Source: DASYSA01 sp036003885 | Lineage (GTDB): Bacteria > Acidobacteriota > Blastocatellia > UBA7656 | Assembly (NCBI GenBank): GCA_036003885.1 | Contig: DASYSA010000463.1 | Location: 1-11,847 of the forward strand | Direction of reading: 5' to 3' | Length of the DNA stretch: 11,847 nt | In this document: positions 1-5,962 of the stretch, piece by piece | How positions within the stretch are numbered: position 1 is the first letter of the stretch | How the letters are laid out: each line of letters begins with the position of its first letter | Translations under genes and position numbers: made by a program | The notes under the pieces: generated by a model | Database searches by the model: none | The model's input: only the letters and a program-made list of their open reading frames with translations | What the model was told of the DNA's origin: nothing

Positions 1-40
1 TAGCCCGGGAGAGACAGGGGGGCAGTAGATAATGAGATCC

Positions 41-66
41 GAATCGCAAAATTGAGCCTGATCCCC
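41..66 (+). repeat. Diverged copy of REP-like repeat
   Basis: This stretch begins GAATCGCAAAATTGAG and continues CCTGATCCCC. It matches the two better copies at 947-973 and 987-1013 with a few substitutions, a 2-base gap and one inserted base. It is in the same orientation, so the three copies bracket the pilin-like gene at 269-754. The GAG..CTGACCCC end (GGGGTCAG..CTC on the other strand) resembles the short repeats that flank REP-associated tyrosine transposases in environmental bacteria; that link is from memory and not verified here. No transposase is present in the window. Confidence 0.5.
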
Positions 67-155
67 TTTCCTTCCCGAAAAGCGCAAAAATGGCAGGCCT
101 GGCCTTTCTTGCCAATCTCTTAAATGAACCGCAGCTCATACCAACACACCAGAGG

Positions 156-184
156 TTGACCAGATCCCACGGTAGGTGTAAGCT
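156..184 (+). promoter_or_regulatory. Weak candidate promoter for the pilin-like gene
   Basis: TTGACC (156-161) stands 17 bases before TAAGCT (179-184). The -35 is close to consensus but the -10 matches only three of six positions. It would give a leader of about 80 bases before the ATG at 269. The rest of 1-268 shows no convincing gene. Confidence 0.22.
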
Positions 185-268
185 CGCGTAGTTTTTGCCC
201 CGTCAAAGTCTTGCCCGCCGAGTACCTGTGGTTTTTCAAACTAGTGGGAATTCTCAGGGAGACTATAC

Positions 269-754
269 ATGCAGACATTACGAAGAGAACCGAGTCGCTC
301 GTCAGGATTCACGCTAATCGAACTGCTCGTTGTGATCGCGATCATCGCGATCCTGATCGGACTGTTGCTACCGGCTGTTCAAAAAGTGCGCGAGGCGGCG
401 GCCCGAGCCTCTCAGTTCGAGCATTTGCAAGAGGTTTCGTCGCGCGTACTCGAGACTGTAGGTGTCGAATCTTCGCTCCAACAAGCGCTCAATCAGGCGC
501 AGGGGCTTGTCCGCGCCGTGCAAAGTGGCCAGGTCCCGGATCCCGCGCAAGTCTCACGGTTGTTGCAGGACCTACAGAACGGAGAGGCAGAGCTCAGGCA
601 GGAGCTTGCGGACCTCAAGAACCCGGCGCAATTCCACGTTCCGGGCGAGCTGGAGGCCTACCTCGACCTGAAGCACAGCCTCACAGAGACAATCCCTAAG
701 CTCAACCAACTCGAGAATCATGTGGCGCACGTTCTCAAAATCATGACGCGCTGA
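269..754 (+). CDS. Type IV pilin-like protein with atypical helical C-terminus
   Basis: 161 aa. The N-terminus is a prepilin signal: a short basic leader (residues 1-12), then G13-F14-T15-L16-I17-E18, the prepilin peptidase cleavage and N-methylation site with the conserved Glu at mature position 5. A hydrophobic helix follows (about 19-36), ending in LLLPAVQKVREAAAR (33-47), which is typical of DUF1559-type pseudopilins of Planctomycetes and relatives. Those proteins continue with a Cys-Asn-Asn-Leu-Lys segment and a large beta-rich domain ending in an H-X9-DG motif. Here the remainder (48-161) is short, Gln/Glu/Leu-rich, without cysteine, and looks wholly alpha-helical, possibly coiled-coil. 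The start is well supported: AGGGAG at 256-261 lies 7 bases before the ATG. No pilus assembly gene is nearby. It is probably exported and membrane-anchored after PilD-type processing; its role is unknown. The prepilin motif is certain, the function is not. Confidence 0.85.
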   Translation: MQTLRREPSRSSGFTLIELLVVIAIIAILIGLLLPAVQKVREAAARASQFEHLQEVSSRVLETVGVESSLQQALNQAQGLVRAVQSGQVPDPAQVSRLLQDLQNGEAELRQELADLKNPAQFHVPGELEAYLDLKHSLTETIPKLNQLENHVAHVLKIMTR

Positions 755-813
755 CCGAGCGATCCACCCGCGAGGAAGGGCGGCGGAGAACTCCACGGAT
801 GGCGACACGAGGA

Positions 814-880
814 GGTGACCTGTACACGGGTTCGAAGACTAACCCGCAGGTTTGCTCCGTCACCCCCTTCGGGGGGGGGG
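814..880. repeat. Nested inverted repeat followed by a ten-G run
   Basis: GGTGAC (814-819) can pair with GTCACC (859-864). Inside it CGGGTT (827-832) pairs with AACCCG (841-846) across an 8-base loop, extended by CCTG (819-822) with CAGG (847-850). A second small hairpin abuts it: CCCCC (863-867), loop TTC, then ten consecutive G (871-880). A consensus Shine-Dalgarno-like AGGAGGTGA (810-818) lies in the 5' arm but has no ATG, GTG or TTG at useful spacing downstream. Such compact palindromes are typical of REP-type extragenic elements. The G-run is also a likely slippage or sequencing-error site. Confidence 0.5.
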
Positions 881-946
881 CTCTATCTCTAAAAACTCGC
901 CAGAACGTCTGCGGGTGCGTGACCCCATCAAGGTGTAGTGAAATCT

Positions 947-973
947 GAATCGTAGAATCGAGGGTCTGACCCC
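947..973 (+). repeat. REP-like direct repeat, copy 1 of a tandem pair
   Basis: The unit reads GAATCGTAGAATCGAGGG followed by TCTGACCCC. It differs from the copy starting at 987 at only 2 of 27 positions, and the two starts are 40 bases apart. A diverged third copy lies at 41-66. The unit ends in CTGACCCC, a motif also seen nearby as GTGACCCC (919-926). Confidence 0.75.
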
Positions 974-986
974 AGTCCTCAGATGC

Positions 987-1013
987 GAATCGCAGAATCG
1001 AGGGCCTGACCCC
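987..1013 (+). repeat. REP-like direct repeat, copy 2 of a tandem pair
   Basis: The unit reads GAATCGCAGAATCGAGGG followed by CCTGACCCC. It is the second of two near-identical units and ends 46 bases before the GTG start of the transporter gene. Its placement directly upstream suggests insertion or recombination at the 5' edge of a former transporter operon. Confidence 0.75.
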
Positions 1014-1059
1014 CGAATGATCTTGACCGCGCGTTCGACTTCGCACATATTCAATCGCC

Positions 1060-2892
1060 GTGACGAGGGCGAAACGTAAACTGATTCCATCACCGCTGGG
1101 CGCAGTGACGTCTCTTGTCTATCTCTTCCTCTACGCGCCCATCATCGTACTCGTCGTCCTCTCGTTCAACAGCTCGCGCTTCAGTACCATCTGGCGAGGC
1201 TTCACCTGGCACTGGTACGCGCTTGCGTGGCGAGACACCGAGCTGATCGCCTCTCTGCGAACGAGTCTGGTCATTGCACTCGCAACAACCGTCATTTCGA
1301 CGCTGATCGGCACCGCTGCGTCACTCGCCCTTGCCCGCTATAGATTCAAACTCAAGCGCCTGGCAGAAGGCCTGATCTTTCTGCCCGTCATAATTCCCGA
1401 GATCGTGATCGGATTCGCCACCGCCGGGCTCTTTGGTATGGCGGGCCTCGCCTTCGGACTCAAGACCATAGTCGCCGCACATGTAGCCTTTTCCATCTCA
1501 TATGTGGTCTTTATAGTGAGGGCGCGCGTGGCCGGACTCGATCCGTCATTGGAAGAGGCCGCCATGGATCTTGGAGCGACGCGCTGGGCGACATTCCTGC
1601 GCGTGACGCTGCCTTTGATCCTGCCTGGAGTTGTGTCGGCCGCTCTGTTGGTCTTCACGATCTCACTCGACGACTACGTGATTACAAGCTTCGTGGCGGG
1701 GCCCGGTGCCAGCACCCTGCCGCTCAAGATCTACTCGATGGTGAAGACCGGGGTTACGCCCGAAATAAACGCGATCTCGACCGTCCTGCTTGTTGTAACG
1801 GTGTTGCTGGTCCTGGTTTCGGATCGGCTGACGTCGGGCCGCCCGTCGCGCTGGTCGATGTCCGCGGGCGCATGCGCGCTGATACTGCTCTTCGTCTTCG
1901 CACTGGGCGGAAGATCACAGCAGTCTCACGGCGGCAGTTTGAACGTGTTCATCTGGTCGAACTACCTTCCCGAAGAGGTCATAGCCGAGTTCGAACGCCG
2001 CTTCGACGCGAAGCTCAATGTCGAGCTTTATGATTCAAACGAAGCGCTGCTGGCAAAGCTTCAGTCGGGAGGCGCGAACTTCGACATCATCGTGCCCAGC
2101 GACTACATGGTCACCGTCCTGCGAGAGCAGGGCTTGCTCGAGCAGCTGGATATGGAGCGTCTAACGAATTTCTCAAATCTCGATCCGGCCCTCGTGGGCC
2201 TTCCGTACGACCCTGAGAACAAATACTCGATTGCCTACATGTGGGGCACCACCGGGATCGGGTTCAGGAAGGACAAGATCCCGGAGGGTGTCGATAGTTG
2301 GGCGGCGCTGTGGGATACCAGATACAAGGACCGGCTGGCGATGTTGGATGATGTGCGAGAAACGCTCGGAGCGGCGCTCAAGTTCATGGGCAAGAGCCTC
2401 AACAGCACTGATCGGGCGGAGATTGAGCAGGCGGCCGCTTTGCTGTCAAAGCAGAAGCCTCTGGTGAAGGCCTACGACAGCGGCGGCTTCGATCAATTGC
2501 TTCTCTCCGGAGACGCATGGATAGTTCAGGGCTACAGCGGACAGATAGCCAAGGCAATGGCCGAGGACCCGGCGATCGGATATGCAATTCCAAAGGAAGG
2601 CTGTACTCGGTTCGTCGACAACCTCTCAATACCGAGAAACGCGGCTAACAAAACTCTCGCCCACGAGTTCATCAATTTCGTGCTCGAAGCCCGGGTGGCT
2701 GCGGACATTTCAAATGGCACCGGTTATTCGACTGCCAACCGCGCGGCGCACGCCTTGATCCGGCCGGAGTTCCTGACCAATGAGGCGGCCTATCCGCAAC
2801 GCGAAGATATCGAGAGGTGTGAATTCGTTACCGACGTTGGCCCTGCCATCAGCATCTACGACCGGCTGTGGACTGAGATCAAATCGAAATGA
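1060..2892 (+). CDS. potCD: Fused polyamine ABC transporter permease and substrate-binding protein (PotC-PotD)
   Basis: 610 aa, two whole proteins in one frame. Residues 1-260 are a PotC-type permease: six membrane segments (about 14-35, 66-90, 104-122, 134-153, 190-210, 239-256), the ATPase-contacting EAA loop (E165-E166-A167-A168, G172, L184-P185), and a PotC-like stretch LPLKIYSMVKTGVTPEINA (220-238). A seventh segment (266-283) then carries a PotD-type periplasmic binding domain (about 292-610) outside while keeping it tethered; no lipobox cysteine is seen. Against E. coli PotD the polyamine-contact positions W299, Y302, S347, Y349, D431, E434, D520 and Y556 are kept, while those matching W229, W255 and Q327 differ, so spermidine, putrescine or a related amine is likely. 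PotCD fusions are known in some mycoplasmas. The GTG start has no clear ribosome site, and PotA and PotB partners are not in the window. Confidence 0.93.
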   Translation: MTRAKRKLIPSPLGAVTSLVYLFLYAPIIVLVVLSFNSSRFSTIWRGFTWHWYALAWRDTELIASLRTSLVIALATTVISTLIGTAASLALARYRFKLKRLAEGLIFLPVIIPEIVIGFATAGLFGMAGLAFGLKTIVAAHVAFSISYVVFIVRARVAGLDPSLEEAAMDLGATRWATFLRVTLPLILPGVVSAALLVFTISLDDYVITSFVAGPGASTLPLKIYSMVKTGVTPEINAISTVLLVVTVLLVLVSDRLTSGRPSRWSMSAGACALILLFVFALGGRSQQSHGGSLNVFIWSNYLPEEVIAEFERRFDAKLNVELYDSNEALLAKLQSGGANFDIIVPSDYMVTVLREQGLLEQLDMERLTNFSNLDPALVGLPYDPENKYSIAYMWGTTGIGFRKDKIPEGVDSWAALWDTRYKDRLAMLDDVRETLGAALKFMGKSLNSTDRAEIEQAAALLSKQKPLVKAYDSGGFDQLLLSGDAWIVQGYSGQIAKAMAEDPAIGYAIPKEGCTRFVDNLSIPRNAANKTLAHEFINFVLEARVAADISNGTGYSTANRAAHALIRPEFLTNEAAYPQREDIERCEFVTDVGPAISIYDRLWTEIKSK

Positions 2893-2932
2893 GAGTCGTC
2901 GGAGAGGGGTCAAAGGTCATAGGTCTGGTAAA

Positions 2933-3583
2933 TCAATTTCGCAGCTTGGACATGAAATCGTCGTCCTTATCCGGTTTTCGGAGCGGGGAAGAATGCTCGC
3001 GGTTGACTCGCCCGGTGAACGGACGCGCGGGAGGCTGATCGCCGATCGGCGGGGGAGGGAGACTGGTTGGAGTCGAGCTATTGTTCTCGACCGAAACGGG
3101 ACGCGTCGGGCCAATTGGAGCGCCCGGCTTTTGAAGGCTGCCCGGGAGCCGCTGACTTCCGCGGACAACGCCTGGTATCACGGGAGAGGGTGGGGAAGCT
3201 GTCAGGCCGCCCGTCGCACGCTGCATCGCGGGTGCCATGAGATTCGCTCCGACCTTGGCATCCAGAATCCTGGCGACGCTTCGGAACAGTTTCACCAGCC
3301 CGATCAGAGCCAGGACCAACACGATCAGATAGATCACGGTGTGTGTCGGCGCCAGGTAGTAGCCCAGGCCCGCAGCGACCAGCAGCGCGGCGCCGATCCC
3401 CGCTCCTTGAATGCCCTCGCTGATCTCTTTGCGTGCTCGCTTGTACTCTCGATCCCGAAGAGGATCGGCCACCCCGAACGAACCACCGGTCAGCGCCTGG
3501 CTGATGATGTTCAGGTTCATCCCGCAAGACTTGCAGAACTTCGCCCCTTCAGTGGCCTTTGTTGAGCAGCTAGGGCAGTACAT
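2933..3583 (-). CDS. Zinc-ribbon membrane protein with proline-rich tail
   Basis: 216 aa. The N-terminus is a zinc ribbon with C3-x2-C6 and C17-x2-C20. Next is a charged linker (about 41-57), then two adjacent hydrophobic helices (about 58-77 and 82-102) forming a membrane hairpin. The rest (110-216) is low-complexity, rich in Pro, Ser and Gly, with a charged end (KPDKDDDFMSKLRN). By the positive-inside rule the ribbon is probably cytoplasmic. Proteins of this build are annotated only as zinc-ribbon domain-containing; no reaction can be assigned. The ATG is preceded by GGAGTGGGA at a plausible distance on the minus strand. The gene converges on the potCD gene (40-base gap) and is divergent from the M16-like gene, so it is likely a single-gene unit. 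Confidence 0.85.
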   Translation of the reverse strand: MYCPSCSTKATEGAKFCKSCGMNLNIISQALTGGSFGVADPLRDREYKRARKEISEGIQGAGIGAALLVAAGLGYYLAPTHTVIYLIVLVLALIGLVKLFRSVARILDAKVGANLMAPAMQRATGGLTASPPSPVIPGVVRGSQRLPGSLQKPGAPIGPTRPVSVENNSSTPTSLPPPPIGDQPPARPFTGRVNREHSSPLRKPDKDDDFMSKLRN

Positions 3584-3624
3584 TTAGTCCCACTCCAATC
3601 CTGATCATCGCGAGATTAGCTTAC

Positions 3625-3651
3625 TGTATAACCATCACCGCTGTTTGTCGA
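3625..3651 (-). promoter_or_regulatory. Weak candidate promoter for the zinc-ribbon gene
   Basis: On the minus strand TCGACA (3651-3646) precedes TATACA (3630-3625) with a short 15-base spacer. Both hexamers resemble sigma-70 elements but the spacing is suboptimal. The position, about 40 bases before the ATG at 3583, is sensible. Confidence 0.25.
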
Positions 3652-3721
3652 GATTAACCTTTTCGGTGATGATCCGTCTCCGGGGGATTCTCGGGGGGTG
3701 CGACCAGTATAGCACGAACGG

Positions 3722-3751
3722 TTGACTCTCTCCACGGCGTATCGCTAAACT
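3722..3751 (+). promoter_or_regulatory. Candidate promoter for the M16-like/menG/tldD/tldE run
   Basis: TTGACT (3722-3727) and TAAACT (3746-3751) are separated by 18 bases, matching five and four of six sigma-70 consensus positions. Transcription would begin near 3758. That is downstream of the ATG at 3754 and upstream of the ribosome site at 3772-3778, which supports the later TTG start for the first gene. Confidence 0.4.
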
Positions 3752-3771
3752 CGATGGACGCCAGCCCGAGC

Positions 3772-3778
3772 GGGAGGA
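3772..3778 (+). promoter_or_regulatory. Ribosome binding site that decides the M16-like start
   Basis: GGGAGGA lies 8 bases before an in-frame TTG at 3787. Neither the upstream ATG (3754) nor the next ATG (3799, 20 bases after the site) has a properly spaced Shine-Dalgarno sequence. This favours the TTG at 3787 as the start codon. Confidence 0.55.
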
Positions 3779-3786
3779 ACTTCACT

Positions 3787-5166
3787 TTGATCGCGAGTAT
3801 GAGAATTCTGCTTATCTGCTTCCTGGTTCCCTGTTGCCTTGCGCTTGGCGGGCCGGTGGGCGGGACGAATACGCGCGAGCAGACTGCTGCGCCCGTCCTT
3901 CCTGTGCTCAAGCGCGATTATCTGCTCAACGGGTTGCAACTGGTCCTCAACGAGCAGCCCGAGCCCGGAGGTCTGACAGCGAGGCTCAGAATCGACAGCG
4001 GGGCTGCGTTTGATCGGGCAGGGAAGGGCGGCCTCGCCGACATGACGGCCGGGATGCTGCTCAAGGGCGGCGGCGGAATGGACGCCAAGGCCGTGTCAGA
4101 GACGGTGAAAGGGTTGGGCCTCTCCATCAAAGTGTCGGTCGACTGGGATTCGACTAATATCACTCTCAATGGGCCGAACGATTCGCTGGACTCTCTGTTC
4201 GATCTCATCGGGCGGCTGGTCATTTCGCCGACCTTCGATCAGAAGGAACTGGCTGCGCTGAAAACGGAGAGGGTTGCAGCGATTGCAGCGGAGGCAAATG
4301 ATGATGCCGCGACAGCAAGGCGCAGGGCGATGGAGGCGATCTACGGCTCGCATACTTATGGTCATCCTGTGCGAGGAACTGCAGAATCGATTTCGCAGAT
4401 CTCCCGTGAGGACGTAGTTTCCTATCACGCGCGCTTCTACCTGGCAAACAACGCAGTTCTGGTGGTTACAGGCGACGTCAAGGCTGAAGAAGTGACCCGA
4501 TTGGCTCGCACAAAACTCGGATCGTGGAAGAAGGGCGAGAAGGTCCCGGCTACGTTTCAACCGCCCGCACCGCTTGTTTCAAGGCGCATTGTTATTATCG
4601 ATCGGGCATCGCAGAGCGCGCACGCGATCGTCGCCCAGTTGGGGATTTCAAGAAAAGACAAGGACTACATAGCGGTTCTGGTGATGACCGAGGTCCTCAG
4701 AGCGGCTGCAGCCCGTCGGGCGGGTGCCGTTCCCGGAACCGTGGTCCAGGCTGGTCTCGATGCGCGTTATCTGACCGGCCCTTTGTGGGTGGAGGTGACG
4801 TCGTCGCCGGATGCGATGGGACAGAGCATAGAGACCGTGCTCTCGACGATGGCTGATCTTAAGGGAGCCTTACCCGCGCTGGATCAAGTCGAGTCAGCAA
4901 AGGCCCGCCTCATATCCTCATTCTCTGAGCGGCTTGCCACAGTCGATGGGGCAGGCGAAGTGGTACTGGATATGGAGACCTATGGCCTCGGGCGCGACTA
5001 CCTCATGAACTTCGTTCCTCGAGTGAATGCCATAACTCCGGGTGACGTTCAACACGCAGCGCAGGAGCACCTGAACCTTCAGGCGCTGGCAATTGCCGCC
5101 GCCGCGCCGGCAAGCGCGTGCGAGGACGGAATGAAGAGACTGGGAACCGTCACCATCGTGAAATGA
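3787..5166 (+). CDS. M16-family peptidase homologue, catalytic motif lost
   Basis: 459 aa from the TTG at 3787; an ATG at 3754 would add 11 residues. A signal peptide follows the start (RILLICFLVPCCLALGG), so the protein is exported. The body has the two-lobed M16 layout: an N-terminal lobe with the family's helix around residue 82 and a second lobe starting near 195, introduced by the typical HARFYLANNAVLVVTGDV stretch. Active M16B enzymes carry HxxEH in the first lobe. The matching positions here (GLADMTAGM, residues 82-90) read Asp, Ala and Gly instead of His, Glu and His, so zinc binding and proteolysis should be lost. Such proteins usually pair with an active M16 subunit encoded next door, as in mitochondrial processing peptidase and bacterial M16B pairs. 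No partner is present in this window. It heads a + strand run with menG 24 bases downstream. Confidence 0.88.
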   Translation: MIASMRILLICFLVPCCLALGGPVGGTNTREQTAAPVLPVLKRDYLLNGLQLVLNEQPEPGGLTARLRIDSGAAFDRAGKGGLADMTAGMLLKGGGGMDAKAVSETVKGLGLSIKVSVDWDSTNITLNGPNDSLDSLFDLIGRLVISPTFDQKELAALKTERVAAIAAEANDDAATARRRAMEAIYGSHTYGHPVRGTAESISQISREDVVSYHARFYLANNAVLVVTGDVKAEEVTRLARTKLGSWKKGEKVPATFQPPAPLVSRRIVIIDRASQSAHAIVAQLGISRKDKDYIAVLVMTEVLRAAAARRAGAVPGTVVQAGLDARYLTGPLWVEVTSSPDAMGQSIETVLSTMADLKGALPALDQVESAKARLISSFSERLATVDGAGEVVLDMETYGLGRDYLMNFVPRVNAITPGDVQHAAQEHLNLQALAIAAAAPASACEDGMKRLGTVTIVK

Positions 5167-5190
5167 GACGTTTCTTCTAAGTTATCTCTA

Positions 5191-5916
5191 ATGGAAATTC
5201 AAGGGGACAATCGGGCGGGCCCGAACAAGGCTGTTTTAGTGCGCTCGATGTTCTCCGAGATCGCGCCCAGATATGATTTCCTGAATCACGCGTTATCACT
5301 CAACATCGACAGGCGCTGGCGCCGATTTGTGATCGAGAAACTTGCTGACCGCTTGCGGGCGGGCGCTGTTGCACTCGACCTCTGCTGCGGCACCGCGGAT
5401 CTGTCTTTGGAACTGGGCGTTCGGGTTCCGACTCTGGGCATAGATTTTTGCCATCCGATGCTGACACGAGGCTTGAAGAAGGTTCGATCCGCGGGGTTGC
5501 CGATCAGGCTGGTGGAAGCGGACGCCCTGCGTGTTCCGATCGCCGACGACATATTCGACGTTGTGACGATGGGTTTCGGGCTGAGAAACCTGGAGACGCC
5601 CGAGGGCGGCCTGCGAGAGATTCACCGTGTACTCAAGCGAGGCGGGCGTTGTGCTGTACTGGAATTCTCTCGCCCTGTGGTTCCTCTTTTCAGAGGTCTC
5701 TTTCACTTTTACTTCACTCGCATTCTCCCTCGGATCGGAAATGCGGTGTCCCGGTCCGGGTTCGCGTATCAATATCTACCTGATTCCGTCAAAGCGTTTC
5801 CCGATCAGGAAGGTTTGAAGAGGTTAATGGAGGCGGTTGGATTTTCCAACGTGAGATACTACAATCTGTTTGGCGGCGTTGCCGCTGTCCACCTGGGGGA
5901 TAAGAAGGTAGACTGA
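5191..5916 (+). CDS. menG: Demethylmenaquinone/ubiquinone methyltransferase (MenG/UbiE)
   Basis: 241 aa, the usual family length. It transfers a methyl group from S-adenosylmethionine to the quinone ring, the last step of menaquinone synthesis (or the C-methylation step of ubiquinone synthesis), at the inner face of the membrane. Family marks in order: FSEIAPRYDFLNHALSLNID (21-40) with the first UbiE signature around YDFLN; SAM-binding motif I ALDLCCGTADLSLEL (61-75); the acidic position D85 after strand 2; GFGLRNLE (128-135); the second signature RVLKRGGRCAVLEFS (146-160); YQYLPDSVKAFPDQEGL (173-189); and the terminal GGVAAVHLG (218-226). No ribosome site is obvious before the ATG, so translation may be coupled to the M16-like gene 24 bases upstream. 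Menaquinone is the likelier quinone if the host is an acidobacterium, but the sequence does not decide this. Confidence 0.95.
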   Translation: MEIQGDNRAGPNKAVLVRSMFSEIAPRYDFLNHALSLNIDRRWRRFVIEKLADRLRAGAVALDLCCGTADLSLELGVRVPTLGIDFCHPMLTRGLKKVRSAGLPIRLVEADALRVPIADDIFDVVTMGFGLRNLETPEGGLREIHRVLKRGGRCAVLEFSRPVVPLFRGLFHFYFTRILPRIGNAVSRSGFAYQYLPDSVKAFPDQEGLKRLMEAVGFSNVRYYNLFGGVAAVHLGDKKVD

Positions 5917-5962
5917 GAGGCCGGGCGCGTGCAGTGGTCCCTCCTAATCCCGGCTTCGTGAA

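Larger units (their letters stand above)
755..1059. other. Repeat-rich intergenic region
   Basis: These 305 bases between the pilin-like gene and the transporter gene hold a nested inverted repeat plus G-run (814-880), two REP-like direct repeats (947-973, 987-1013) and several isolated GTGACC/CTGACCCC motifs. A 49-codon open frame (799-948, +) starts at an ATG with GGAGA about 9 bases upstream, but it runs through the hairpin, the G-run and the first base(s) of a repeat, so I do not call it a gene. No convincing rho-independent terminator is seen, because no T-run follows any hairpin. Confidence 0.6.

Noticed and set aside
211..699. + strand open frame overlapping the pilin-like gene
   Set aside because: Arg/Gly-rich translation with no domain, in another frame of a gene with an unmistakable prepilin motif and a good ribosome site.
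863..880. Rho-independent terminator at the C5/G10 hairpin
   Set aside because: The stem is followed by CTCTATCTCT and not by a T-run on the + strand, and no T-run fits on the - strand.
2780..3565. Long + strand open frame opposite the zinc-ribbon gene
   Set aside because: It starts inside the end of the potCD gene, has low-complexity Arg-rich composition, and lies antisense to a gene with a clear zinc ribbon and membrane helices.
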